Positions 8,477-17,002 are shown, numbered from the stretch's first letter. The stretch: DNA of 64,000 nucleotides from Acididesulfobacillus acetoxydans (GCF_902729405.1 NZ_LR746496.1:2170001-2234000); one strand, 5' to 3'. Notes: generated from the letters alone by a model not told the origin. Program-made: numbers and translations.

Positions 8477-9751
8477 TTGCTCGTCAAATTACCTTATGGT
8501 CATTCGTTTCTCGAAGCGGAGATTCCCGATGAGCGCTTGGCGGGCATTCTCACAACAAGGGCCGAACATCCCAAGGCCGGTGGCATGGCTGTGGTCGAAG
8601 GGGCCTTGGCAAATCCAATCCAAAGTGTCAAGCTGAGCGAACTTGCGAAAAATGCTCGCAAAGTGGTCATCGTGACCAGCGACCATACCAGGCCTTTACC
8701 CAGTCGGGAAACTATGCCCAGTCTTTTGCGGGAGGTTCGGAAAGGAAATCCTCAGGCTGAGATCACGATCTTAATCGCCACGGGCTTGCATCGGCCGCCC
8801 ACTTCCGAGGAATTGGACGCCAAGTTTGGCGCTGAGGCGGTAAAACGGGAGAAATTTGTTTCCCACAAAGCAGAAGACGCGAAAAGCCTGGTCCGTTTAG
8901 CCGATCTTCCGTCCGGAGCGCCTTTCCTGGTAAACCGCTTGGCGTTGGAAGCCGATCTGCTGATCGCCGAAGGGTTCATTGAGCCTCACTTTTTTGCCGG
9001 TTATTCGGGCGGCCGCAAAAGCATTCTGCCGGGAATCTGCGGCCGGGAGACGATTCTGGTCAATCACTCCGCTCCCTTTATCGATCATCCCAGTACGCAG
9101 TCCGGCACGCTGTCAGGCAATATCTTTCACCGGGACATGGTGGATGCCGCCAGGCAGGTCAAGCTTCAGTTCATTCTTAATGTGGCTTTGGATGAAGAAA
9201 AAAGCATAGTGGCAGCCTTTGCCGGTCATCCGGAAGAGGCGCATGCCCGAGGGGTGCAATTCGTCGAAAAGATGACCAAGCTGACTTGCCGGCGGGCTGA
9301 AATCGTGCTCACAAGCAATGGTGGCTATCCCCTTGACCAAAATCTCTATCAAGCGGTGAAAAGCATCCGGACTGCTGAGTATGCGGCCAAGCCAGGCGGA
9401 GTGATCATCACGGCGGCCTCCTGCTTGGACGGGATCGGAGGGGTGACCTTCCAGCGCATGCTGACCAACCCCGGCGGAGCCCCAAAGATCTTGGAAGAGA
9501 TTAGAGCTACCCCACCGGCTGCGACAAGTTTAGATCAATGGCAGGTTCAGGTCCTGGCCCGCATTCTCGTGGAATACCATGTCATCATCGTCACAGAAGG
9601 CGTGAAACCGGAAGTCCTTTCTGCCATGGGACTCGACAGTGCCTCGGATCTTAAGCAAGCTTTGACGAAAGCTTATGCCCACATGGGGCCGGAAGCCAAA
9701 GTCATGGTCATTCCGAACGGTGCCGGTGTTTTCATCGAAAGCCAAGACTGA
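8477..9751 (+). CDS. larA: Nickel-dependent lactate racemase LarA family
   Basis: Interconverts L- and D-lactate (or a related 2-hydroxy acid) using a nickel-pincer nucleotide bound to a conserved lysine; the cofactor genes larB, larC and larE are not in the window. 424 residues, usual length for the family. Signatures are TSDHTRPLP and TGLHRPPT near residues 67 and 97, and PHFFAGYSGGRKSILPG near residue 170, containing the lysine that should carry the cofactor. The TTG start is supported by GGGGGAGGG 8-14 bases upstream. With aldA upstream it suggests lactaldehyde-lactate metabolism. Related LarA homologues racemise other 2-hydroxy acids, so the exact substrate is not certain. Confidence 0.88.
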   Translation: MLVKLPYGHSFLEAEIPDERLAGILTTRAEHPKAGGMAVVEGALANPIQSVKLSELAKNARKVVIVTSDHTRPLPSRETMPSLLREVRKGNPQAEITILIATGLHRPPTSEELDAKFGAEAVKREKFVSHKAEDAKSLVRLADLPSGAPFLVNRLALEADLLIAEGFIEPHFFAGYSGGRKSILPGICGRETILVNHSAPFIDHPSTQSGTLSGNIFHRDMVDAARQVKLQFILNVALDEEKSIVAAFAGHPEEAHARGVQFVEKMTKLTCRRAEIVLTSNGGYPLDQNLYQAVKSIRTAEYAAKPGGVIITAASCLDGIGGVTFQRMLTNPGGAPKILEEIRATPPAATSLDQWQVQVLARILVEYHVIIVTEGVKPEVLSAMGLDSASDLKQALTKAYAHMGPEAKVMVIPNGAGVFIESQD

Positions 9752-9872
9752 CAGGGAGGCCACGGACTTACAGGGCACGGGTTCACGTGGACAGCGAGGA
9801 TCGGCCAAGACTGTATGGAGAGCGAAGAAAAACATGGACAGCAAAAGCAGACATGGTTCTCCGAAAAAACAC

Positions 9873-9905
9873 ACCGGCGGAGTTTGGTGTTTCCGCCGGT
9901 CTTTG
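9873..9905 (+). terminator. Probable terminator after larA
   Basis: A 9-bp stem ACCGGCGGA/TCCGCCGGT (9873-9881, 9892-9900) followed by CTTTG. The T tract is weak. It resembles the aldA terminator in its stem sequence. Confidence 0.65.
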
Positions 9906-9917
9906 TAAGTCCTATCC

Positions 9918-10070
9918 CTATCTTTTCAGCTCATCAATGCGTCGTTTTGCCTGTTCTCCTTTGGCATTGATATACTTTATTTTTTCTTCCCTTGTCATGT
10001 TTCGGGTTCTTTCGTAGTTCTTTAACCTAATTTGATGTATTTCCTTCATGGTTAATGATTCCTTCATCAT
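9918..10070 (-). CDS. Small basic protein partnered with the PIN-domain gene
   Basis: A 50-codon frame beginning ATGATGAAGGAA overlaps the stop of the PIN gene (stop 10067-10069) and has AGGAGG just upstream within that gene, so translation is coupled. The product is helical and highly charged, ending KGEQAKRRIDELKR. Size, overlap and position suggest an antitoxin or accessory protein for the PIN toxin. I recognise no named domain. Confidence 0.65.
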   Translation of the reverse strand: MMKESLTMKEIHQIRLKNYERTRNMTREEKIKYINAKGEQAKRRIDELKR

Positions 10071-10549
10071 TCATCCTCCTCCACTTCAATCAGACTATCT
10101 GGCGATAAGATTTCCAGTTCACCGTACCCAAGCATTTTATTGGTTCCATTTACCCCGAAGATAGTCTTTGCTCTGACCATGTGTTTGAAATTCCATGAAA
10201 CAACAACGTTGCAACCACGAACACTGGCTGCCGCAATATGGAGAGCATCATCTTCGTACTTAGCCGGGATGATTCCATTCCGGATATATTCTTGGGCAAG
10301 ACGATAAGTTTCCTCATCGATCAGAATTTCATCATATTTAAGCAAAGAGATAAGTTTGAACAACTCTGTCCTTTTCGGCTCTGGGCAATCCCCAAGTTCA
10401 GCAGTGACTAAACTGGAGATAAATACCTCGTAAACCTCATTCTTCATCTCTACCCACATTTGCCGGGTACTTTCCATCCTCTCTGGAACATCATCCGCTT
10501 TCAAATGGCTGATGACCGATGTATCGAGGTATATTTTTAGTTTCTTCAT
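10067..10549 (-). CDS. PIN-domain (VapC-like) ribonuclease
   Basis: 160 residues. The N-terminus KIYLDTSVISHL carries the first PIN aspartate, TAELGD the conserved acidic centre, and YEDDALHIAAA the second acidic cluster, followed by WNFKHM; this is the usual PIN arrangement for a metal-dependent RNase. It probably acts as the toxin of a type II module with the overlapping 50-residue frame downstream. The ATG start follows GAAAGGCGGA by about 10 bases. The order (toxin first) is less common for VapBC. Confidence 0.85.
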   Translation of the reverse strand: MKKLKIYLDTSVISHLKADDVPERMESTRQMWVEMKNEVYEVFISSLVTAELGDCPEPKRTELFKLISLLKYDEILIDEETYRLAQEYIRNGIIPAKYEDDALHIAAASVRGCNVVVSWNFKHMVRAKTIFGVNGTNKMLGYGELEILSPDSLIEVEEDE

Positions 10550-10559
10550 GTGTATAAAT

Positions 10560-10856
10560 CCGCCTTTCTGCGAAAGGCACCGATGGGGTTATGAAACAAA
10601 AACCCATCATCCTTTCACTCTTTTTGTGCTATCCTCCTCTTGTAGGTCGCTGGTATACTACAGAACCCGAGGAGGTGAGTGGCGGGGCTGTATAGCGGCA
10701 ACCCCGTATGTGTATATGGTGTCGGTCATCCGTTAAGGCATCAATGAATGGCGCAAAACAGTAGCCCGTAAACTTATCTCTTCCGAAGTTGACTCGATTT
10801 CGCCGGATGACCAGTCCCTGCCATCCCTACAAGTATTTTTGCTGGAGGTACTTCTT
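10560..10856 (+). ncRNA. Candidate bridge RNA / left end of the IS110 element
   Basis: The 300 bases before the IS110 transposase have no gene but several potential stems, for example CGGGGC...AACCCCG near 10683-10708 and GAGGAGGTGAG paired with CTCCTC. In IS110 elements the non-coding left end encodes a bridge RNA whose loops pair with target and donor DNA. I have not folded it or fixed the element boundary. Confidence 0.4.
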
Positions 10857-12110
10857 TTGTTCAAAATCTTTCGTAAAAACTGCTGTGGACTTGATGTCCA
10901 CAAAACCTGGATCTATGCCTGCATCGGTATTACTGATACAAATGGCCGTACTGAGTATAAGCAAGCTCGCTTCTCTTCCTTTTCCAAGGGCCTTAGAGAG
11001 TTGGCTGATTGGCTTGCGAAATTCTCCTGTATCGAAGTTTGTATGGAATCTGCCGGCAAGTTTTGGATTCCCGTATTCAACATCCTTGAAAAAACCTGTT
11101 TTGTTACCCTGGCACATCCCAAGTACACAAAACCTCAAAAAGGAAACAAAACGGATCGCAAAGATGCCAAATGGATCTGTGACCTCTTTATGTGCGATAT
11201 GATCAAACCCAGCTTTATCCCTTCTCCTGTAATCAGGCATCTCCGTGACCTGATGCGTTACCGCTTCAAGATCACAAATATGCTGACTGGCGAGAAGAAC
11301 CGTGCCCAGAACTGCCTGACTGTTTCCAACTTAAAGCTTGATGATGTCTTCAGTGATGTCTTTGGAAAGTCTGCCAGATCTATCACTACCTACATACTTG
11401 ACCATCCCGGTGAACCCTTTGATGTCGCTCCCTTTGTCAATGGACGCTGCAAAACCCCTATCGAAGAGATCCAGGATGCCGTTGATGGTGCGATTTCTCC
11501 CGAGCAGGCTGTCAAGCTGCGTCAATGTCTCGCACACATTGATGAACTTGAAAACCACAAAAGGGAAATCGAGCAGGAAATACTTTTACTTGTACAACCT
11601 TTTTCAGCCATTCTAGATTTACTTCGTACCATTCCCGGGCTCAATTCCAATCCGATGACTGCCATTGCCATTCTCTCTGAGATTGGTCCGGACATGTCCG
11701 TGTTTCCGTCATCTAAGAATCTTGTTTCCTGGGCTGGATGCTGTCCACGCAATGATCAAAGTGGAGGAAAAGTAAAATCCACCCGTATATCTCGTGCCGG
11801 CTGTTATTTGAAACCTCTTCTTGTTCAGGTTGCAAATGCACTTCTCAAGTCTAAGAAACACCCTGAATTCAAAGAGAAGTATCACAGAATCAAGACCCGC
11901 CGGGGTCACAAAAAGGCTATCATCGCTGTCTGCAAGATGCTCTTGACCGCTATCTGGAATATCTTGAATAAGCTGGAGCCATATACCCCCGAAGGCTTTC
12001 TGGAGCACCGCCCTGTCAATGAATCTAAGGTTCTTACAAAGGCGCAGGCTCTGGAACTTCTCAGGAAAAGAGGTTACACAATAACAGACGAATCTCCCGT
12101 AATCGTTTAA
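10857..12110 (+). CDS. IS110-family transposase
   Basis: 417 residues from the TTG at 10857, which follows GGAGGT by 7 bases. The N-terminal RuvC-like DEDD domain shows CCGLDVHKTWIYAC (Asp), CMESAG (Glu) and NKTDRKDAKWI (two Asp). The C-terminal Transposase_20 domain has LVSWAGCCPRNDQSGG and the Ser region. IS110 enzymes use an RNA guide and leave no target duplication, so the ends cannot be read directly. It appears intact. Confidence 0.92.
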   Translation: MFKIFRKNCCGLDVHKTWIYACIGITDTNGRTEYKQARFSSFSKGLRELADWLAKFSCIEVCMESAGKFWIPVFNILEKTCFVTLAHPKYTKPQKGNKTDRKDAKWICDLFMCDMIKPSFIPSPVIRHLRDLMRYRFKITNMLTGEKNRAQNCLTVSNLKLDDVFSDVFGKSARSITTYILDHPGEPFDVAPFVNGRCKTPIEEIQDAVDGAISPEQAVKLRQCLAHIDELENHKREIEQEILLLVQPFSAILDLLRTIPGLNSNPMTAIAILSEIGPDMSVFPSSKNLVSWAGCCPRNDQSGGKVKSTRISRAGCYLKPLLVQVANALLKSKKHPEFKEKYHRIKTRRGHKKAIIAVCKMLLTAIWNILNKLEPYTPEGFLEHRPVNESKVLTKAQALELLRKRGYTITDESPVIV

Positions 12111-12462
12111 TCCTAAAACTCCCAATGTTATTTTTTGCCACCCGCAAAATGTGAATGGTTTGTTTGCTGTACGCTTTTTACTCCCTAGCCACTACCTCTT
12201 TGTTTCAAACTTCCCTCTCCAATCTCTATCCTCAAATTATATTATACCGGACAGGCCCAACCCGGACAAGCCGGAAGGAAACAGGATTTTGTAAGCACTT
12301 GTCGAACCAACAGAGTTCCTCCTGTTAACTTTCCCGCCGAATACAACCTTCGTCCTCAACACGAAATAAGGAAGTCGGCGCCCCCAAAGTCCACCTCTTT
12401 GTCGGGGCGGGCGGGAAGGGAGGGTATGGCGGGATGGATGCTTCTTGCTTCTATCTTGGTTG
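12111..12462. other. No gene recognised (IS110 right flank)
   Basis: About 350 bases between the IS110 transposase and the DUF89 pseudogene. I see no coding signal. It includes the right end of the IS110 element, whose exact end I cannot place. Confidence 0.5.
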
Positions 12463-13027
12463 CAGTGGCCGGGAATATTATCGACATGGGGATCTTACCC
12501 CAGTATGATTTGGAGGCGAGCCTTCGGGATGCCTTGTCCGCCGGTTTTGCCCTTGACGACTATCCCGCCTTCCGGGAGAAGTTGAAAACAGCCCGAAGTG
12601 TACTGATTCTTGGAGTGTACTGATTCTTGGCGACAACAGCGGGGAAATCGCCTTTGACACCCTTTTGATCGGAGAGTTGCGTCGCGGGGGGGTGGAAGTC
12701 GTCTGCGCCGTGAAAGGTAAGCCTATTCTCAATGATGCGACCTTGGCAGATGCCCAGCAGGTGGGCATGGCTAAAACGGCAAGGGTCATCACGAATGGAA
12801 ACAGTTTTTTTAGGAACGATTCTCAAATACTGTTCTGCTGAGTTCTTGAGGGCCTTTGAGGAGGCCGACATTATTATTAGCAAGGGCCAAGCCAACTATG
12901 AGTCCCTGGAGTTCACTGAAGAAGCGGGGGAGAAGACTTTCTTTCTGCTCAGAGCCAAGTGTGAAGTGGTGGCTCAGAACCTGGGAACGGAATTTGGAGT
13001 CATGGTGTTTCGGCAAAATCAGCCACG
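12463..13027 (+). pseudogene. DUF89 phosphatase-like gene, truncated and frameshifted copy
   Basis: Nearly identical to codons 103-282 of the intact gene at 19063 (GNIIDMGILPxYDLEASL onward). The first third is missing at the IS110 side. A 17-bp tandem duplication at 12606-12639 shifts frame, and an extra-T run near 12806 shifts it again. It ends where the intact copy has its last residues, so it is a dead duplicate. Confidence 0.88.
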
Positions 13028-13193
13028 CCATTGGGATAAGCTGATGATGGAAGATGATGGAGGCTAACCAGGATGATGGGTGTGGAGTATATGATGCAAA
13101 CCCAATGTTTTATGATTATGAGGATGCGGCAGCACACTTTACGGGGTGTCGTTCAGCATGTGCAGGCAAGGAGTGGGGGAAAGAAATGGGGAT

Positions 13194-13218
13194 GAAAAAG
13201 CAGCCGGAATCGGCTGCT
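13194..13218 (-). terminator. Terminator of the YtfJ/DUF2953 operon
   Basis: Read on the minus strand: 8-bp stem AGCAGCCG/CGGCTGCT with a 4-nt loop, followed by a T run. It lies 27 bp after the ytfJ stop. Confidence 0.85.
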
Positions 13219-13244
13219 CTCCCGGGAGCTATTTCACTCACTTA

Positions 13245-13625
13245 TTATCCTCGGCATGGTCCTTCCTTGGCCCCATGATGGGCGTTCGCTTTTTCCACCA
13301 GCTCAGGAACCATTTCTATGAGCTTTTCCAGGCTGCCCGCTTTTTTAATGGGCAAAAGTTGTACTTGGTCTCCTTTGATGACGAGAACTGCTGATGGAGC
13401 TATCCTCGCGCCTGTACCTGCACCACCGCCGGTTCCCTTGTCGCCCTTGGCATCCGTTCCGCCCCCGCCGCCTGTACCGAGACCAAAAGAGATATCAATA
13501 AATGGGATCAGGGTTGTTTCGCCTACAGTTAGGGGTTCGCCGACAACAGTCTTGGTTTTGATGAAATTCTCCAGTTTCTCAAAAAGGGTATTGATGTTTT
13601 CACTAACACTAAAGTCATCTGACAT
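13245..13625 (-). CDS. ytfJ: YtfJ (GerW-like) sporulation protein
   Basis: 126 residues matching the Spore_YtfJ family: an N-terminal helix (NINTLFEKLENFIKTKTVVGEP), a strand region TLIPFIDISFGLGTGGG, a Gly-rich loop, then VLVIKGDQVQLLPI and a final helical tail. Family members localise to the forespore or are needed for germination in some Bacilli; the biochemical role is unknown. It overlaps the DUF2953 gene upstream by 11 bp, an arrangement common in Firmicutes. It is the last gene before the terminator. Confidence 0.9.
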   Translation of the reverse strand: MSDDFSVSENINTLFEKLENFIKTKTVVGEPLTVGETTLIPFIDISFGLGTGGGGGTDAKGDKGTGGGAGTGARIAPSAVLVIKGDQVQLLPIKKAGSLEKLIEMVPELVEKANAHHGAKEGPCRG

Positions 13626-14298
13626 ATAGAGACCCTCCTTTGATTTTCCTTCTGAAATTAGAGATGAATATATTTCTAATTGGTTGGGTGAAGAGGAACC
13701 CTATCACAACTAGTATTAGATAGGGCAGCCAGATCCCGCCGCCAATCAAAAATCTTCCCTCGATGATTTCCTCATCGAACACAGGCTGAATGTCAATATC
13801 ATATCTGTGCCATAGAAGATAGATTTGACTCTTCAAAGCGTACAATAAGCCAGTATACATGGGGTCCGCAAAACCTATCCTGGCCCGCACAGACACGATT
13901 TTGGGCCGGCAGTGCTTAAGCAGCTTAACAATTGCAGAGACTGCTTTTTGGATAACGTCTCTGTCAAAGTATCGGGCCAAGCCGGCAAGTTGCTTACTTC
14001 TGACCGTCTTTCCCTTTTTGCGTGCTTCAGTCTTCTTTTCGGACTTTGCTCCGGGCGATCCCGGTCCGCGCTTGGTCTTCTTCGTGAGGCCACAGAGCGT
14101 AACATCCAGGGCGATGTTTGCATCAGAGCCTTTATAAAAATCTATCCTTACCCCGCCAAAAAGCCAGGATAGAGAGCCTTCGATCTCTGCTTCGTCAAAA
14201 TATTCCCCGGAAACATGATAGCTGTAAGGTATAAAGACAATAGCGAGCAGAACTAGGCCGATAATCAGCAGAACATAACCCACGATCGATAACAACAT
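13615..14298 (-). CDS. DUF2953 membrane-anchored protein
   Basis: 227 residues. One N-terminal transmembrane helix (residues ~3-25, LLIIGLVLLAIVFIPY), a beta-rich segment (GSLSWLFGGVRIDF), a basic linker rich in Lys, then a helical C-terminal half ending in a second hydrophobic helix near residue 190. The DUF2953 family is usually encoded next to ytfJ in spore formers, as here. Function unknown; likely membrane-associated during sporulation. Confidence 0.85.
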   Translation of the reverse strand: MLLSIVGYVLLIIGLVLLAIVFIPYSYHVSGEYFDEAEIEGSLSWLFGGVRIDFYKGSDANIALDVTLCGLTKKTKRGPGSPGAKSEKKTEARKKGKTVRSKQLAGLARYFDRDVIQKAVSAIVKLLKHCRPKIVSVRARIGFADPMYTGLLYALKSQIYLLWHRYDIDIQPVFDEEIIEGRFLIGGGIWLPYLILVVIGFLFTQPIRNIFISNFRRKIKGGSLYVR

Positions 14299-14327
14299 GC
14301 CGGTCTCCTCTTCGCACCTGTGAGATT

Positions 14328-14387
14328 GTGGAAGTTACTTGGGAAGTTACTGTGGAAGTAACTGTGGAAGTAACTGTGGAAGTTACT
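14328..14387. repeat. Five tandem copies of a 12-bp unit
   Basis: Unit GTGGAAGTTACT repeated five times with one or two substitutions, between DUF2953 and the anti-sigma gene. The last unit supplies the anti-sigma stop codon. A single related unit (GGGAAGTTACT) recurs at 15592-15602 beside the MITE. Confidence 0.9.
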
Positions 14388-14814
14388 TTGCCAGAAAGAA
14401 CTTCGTAGCTTTGACTAAACCTTTGGATATTCTCAGCATGGCTGATGGCGCGGCCTTGACACTTTCTTTAACGAGCATATTGCCGGTCTTGAGCCCAGGC
14501 ACATAGTCAAGAAACATTCCGGATGCCCGGATATTTTGACGTTGGATGTCACAAATGATTTCTGCTGTGCTCTTGGCTGGCTGTTCAGCTGCATTTGCCA
14601 AGATCAAGTCTTTTATCTGGTCCAGTTCTGACGGCAGACTGACCTCATAGTTTGATTTATCAAAAAGGTCCCAGAAGAGAAGTTTTAGCTCGGTTAGCTC
14701 TTGGCGGCACTCTCTGCATGTCTTTAAATGTTCTTCGACAAATAGCTTTTCAACCGGATCAATCGTACCTTCCAATAGATCTTGGAGTAAAACCTTATCA
14801 AGTTTGCAGTCCAC
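14383..14814 (-). CDS. Zinc-finger anti-sigma factor (zf-HC2), soluble
   Basis: 143 residues starting with GTG right after the sigma gene (stop 14817, GAGGGG as Shine-Dalgarno). The zf-HC2 motif is FVEEHLKTCRECRQEL (His-x3-Cys-x2-Cys), followed by helical regions. No transmembrane helix is visible, unlike most ECF anti-sigma factors, so it would act in the cytoplasm. Its partner is the sigma factor immediately upstream. The signal it senses is not evident. Confidence 0.85.
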   Translation of the reverse strand: MDCKLDKVLLQDLLEGTIDPVEKLFVEEHLKTCRECRQELTELKLLFWDLFDKSNYEVSLPSELDQIKDLILANAAEQPAKSTAEIICDIQRQNIRASGMFLDYVPGLKTGNMLVKESVKAAPSAMLRISKGLVKATKFFLAK

Positions 14815-14816
14815 TT

Positions 14817-15386
14817 CTACCCCTCCCAGATTCCGTCTTTGACCATGCTGACCTTGACGGTTTTCCTAGCTCTATGTAGAAGAGTTTTCACCGTGCCGAG
14901 GGGCACGTTCATGATTCTGGCGATCTCCTCATATTTCATTCCCTTCATGTGCCTCAGAAGGAGCGCCATACGCTCTTGCGGCGGCAGTTCCTTTATGGCC
15001 TTTGCCAGGGACTGACGCGTATCCTGATAGAGGGTGGTGCTCTCGGTGTTGTTGGGGGCACCTATCAGGTCCTGGATCTCGCTTCCGGCCGCAACCGTCT
15101 GGTTCAAGGATACGGCTTCCTTCTTGTCCCGGGCGAAATTCAAACACTTATTGACAGTGATCCTTTTTACCCAAGGAAGAATGGAAAACTCCTCCTTGAA
15201 ATTGTCCATGGATTTAAGAATAGATATGAATACCTCCTGGGTTAAGTCGAGGGCATCCTCTTTGTTATGGGTATAGTTGTAAGCGATGGTATAAACGTAT
15301 TTCTTATACCGATCATAAAGGAGTTCCAGCCCCTGATGTTTATTCTTTTTGTATATTTTAAGAATAGCGGCATCTGAAACATCCAA
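14817..15386 (-). CDS. ECF RNA polymerase sigma factor
   Basis: Region 2 is seen as LYDRYKKYVYTIAYNYTH followed by the core-binding DALDLTQEVFISILKSM; region 4 as LPPQERMALLLRHMKGMKY and the helix-turn-helix YEEIARIMNVPLGTVKTLLHRAR. The frame is open further upstream to an ATG at 15533, but those 49 residues look non-coding and repetitive, so I prefer the TTG at 15386 (after GAAGGA); this is uncertain. It heads a four-gene unit with its anti-sigma factor, DUF2953 and ytfJ. Confidence 0.87.
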   Translation of the reverse strand: MDVSDAAILKIYKKNKHQGLELLYDRYKKYVYTIAYNYTHNKEDALDLTQEVFISILKSMDNFKEEFSILPWVKRITVNKCLNFARDKKEAVSLNQTVAAGSEIQDLIGAPNNTESTTLYQDTRQSLAKAIKELPPQERMALLLRHMKGMKYEEIARIMNVPLGTVKTLLHRARKTVKVSMVKDGIWEG

Positions 15387-15605
15387 GGCCCAGGACCATC
15401 CTTCATACGATTCTGCCTTGTGGTCTTTTTGCGGGTTTGTAGGTTTGCTTAACAATGCACGGGGTTTGGCCAAAAGTTTTGGCTGCTGCGTACTTTTTTC
15501 GAAGAAATAGCTGGAACTTAATAATCGACACAATCAACATAATCGACACAATCAGCATAACCGTATAATATGTTTGTGTGATATGCTAGGGTGGGAAGTT
15601 ACTTA

Positions 15606-15736
15606 GATTCCCCTGAAAAAGTCCGTATTTTATAACATCCAGCCAACGCCTCCGCTGGTAAACCCTTTATTCATGCGGGTTGGGTTGGATATCTTTGGCC
15701 GAAATTTCTTCGAATTAGCAGTTTTTCAGGGGACTC
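15606..15736. mobile_element. 131-bp MITE, copy 1
   Basis: Ends GATTCCCCTGAAAAA and (reverse complement) GAGTCCCCTGAAAAA; 6-bp direct repeat TACTTA at 15600-15605 and 15737-15742. It encodes nothing. The ends match those of the 1657-bp DUF772/DDE element at 14 and 13 of 15 positions, so that transposase is the likely driver. It lies directly before the ribosome binding site of the permease gene. Copy 2 is at 37198. Confidence 0.9.
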
Positions 15737-15754
15737 TACTTAGAAGGAGGAAGC

Positions 15755-17002
15755 GTGGTCATCTCAGCAACGATTATCTCAGGCCTCATTCTCACCGCAG
15801 TCTTAATCATCTTTACGCTTGGCAAGAGCCCTGTCTTCCGTGTCGACCGGGCGGGGGCCGCCATCATTGGCGCGACCATGACAGTCGCCACGGGAGTCCT
15901 GACGTTTGCTCAGGCGACAAGGGCTGTGGATTATCGGACTATCATCCTGTTGTTTGCCATGATGCTCATAACCTCTTATATGAACATCATAGGGCTATTT
16001 GAACACCTGAGCAACTGTGCGATGCATAGACTGAAGACCCCCCGGGGCTTACTGGGGGTCGTGATCGTCCTGTCGGGGCTGTTGTCGGCGGTCCTTGTCA
16101 ATGATATCGTCTGCCTGCTTATCACACCGATTATTATTTCAGTCTGTCGTCGGGCAAGAATTAACCCGGTTCCGTATCTGTTAGCCGCAGCAATGGCTTC
16201 CAATATTGGCAGCGCAGCCACACTAATCGGGAATCCGCAAAATATCTTAATCGGCAGCCTTTCCCATCTGGCCTTTGCCTGGTATTCCCTGATCGCTTTG
16301 CCGCTATCGTTAATGGGTCTGCTTTTGACGTATGTCATTTTAGAGAGAGTTTATGCTCAAGAACTTAGGGGGTCCCTTGTGTTCGCCCCTGACCAAGCCG
16401 GCCAAGCCGATCAAGCCGGGGTCAAGCCCCTGCACCGGTTTCTTCTGTTCAAAGGGGTCGTCGTTCTTTTGGGGGTTCTGACAGGATTTTTATTGGGGAT
16501 CGATCCGGCGATCGTCGCCAGCCTGGGCGCTACAGTGCTTCTGATCACGCGGCGTTTGAAACCAAACACGATCTATGAAGGGATCGATTTTAACCTCCTG
16601 GTGATCTTTGTTGGTCTGTTTGTTATCGTCGGAGGTGTTGAGCACAGTGGTTTGCTGAAACGGTTTTTGGGGGAAATAGGCCAAGGTGCTCACTTGCCGG
16701 TTTTTATGCTCCTGACTCTCGTCCTTTCAAATATCGTGAGCAACGTTCCGGCCGTTATGCTGATCAAGTTCGTCATCCCGGCGGCGCACAATTCGGTCTG
16801 GTGGGCCAATCTGGCCTTGTTCAGTACTTTTGCCGGAAACCTGACCATCACGGGGTCCATTGCCAACCTGATCGTGGTAGAAATTGCCAAGAAGAACGGG
16901 ATAACCATTCGCTTTTTCGATCATCTCAGGATCGGCTTTCCGGTTACACTCGTTCTTGTGTTAGTGGGAATGGGGTATTTTAAAGTCCTCTTTGGAGTAT
17001 AG
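15755..17002 (+). CDS. SLC13/ArsB-NhaD-type anion permease
   Basis: 415 residues, about ten to twelve hydrophobic helices, with the ArsB/NhaD/citrate-transporter pattern: a first domain with LVNDIVCLLITPII and ASNIGSAATLIGNPQNILIG, and a repeat-like second domain with LSNIVSNVPAVMLIK and FAGNLTITGSIANLIVVE. These paired hairpin signatures form the substrate site in this fold. The substrate (anion, or H+/Na+-coupled) cannot be told. GTG start after GAAGGAGG. A short run DQAGQADQAG in the central loop comes from a small DNA repeat. The MITE just upstream probably replaced or moved the promoter. Confidence 0.85.
   Translation: MVISATIISGLILTAVLIIFTLGKSPVFRVDRAGAAIIGATMTVATGVLTFAQATRAVDYRTIILLFAMMLITSYMNIIGLFEHLSNCAMHRLKTPRGLLGVVIVLSGLLSAVLVNDIVCLLITPIIISVCRRARINPVPYLLAAAMASNIGSAATLIGNPQNILIGSLSHLAFAWYSLIALPLSLMGLLLTYVILERVYAQELRGSLVFAPDQAGQADQAGVKPLHRFLLFKGVVVLLGVLTGFLLGIDPAIVASLGATVLLITRRLKPNTIYEGIDFNLLVIFVGLFVIVGGVEHSGLLKRFLGEIGQGAHLPVFMLLTLVLSNIVSNVPAVMLIKFVIPAAHNSVWWANLALFSTFAGNLTITGSIANLIVVEIAKKNGITIRFFDHLRIGFPVTLVLVLVGMGYFKVLFGV

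Noticed and set aside
14328-14387. CRISPR array
   Set aside because: The five 12-bp units are directly adjacent without spacers, too short for CRISPR repeats, and no cas gene is present.
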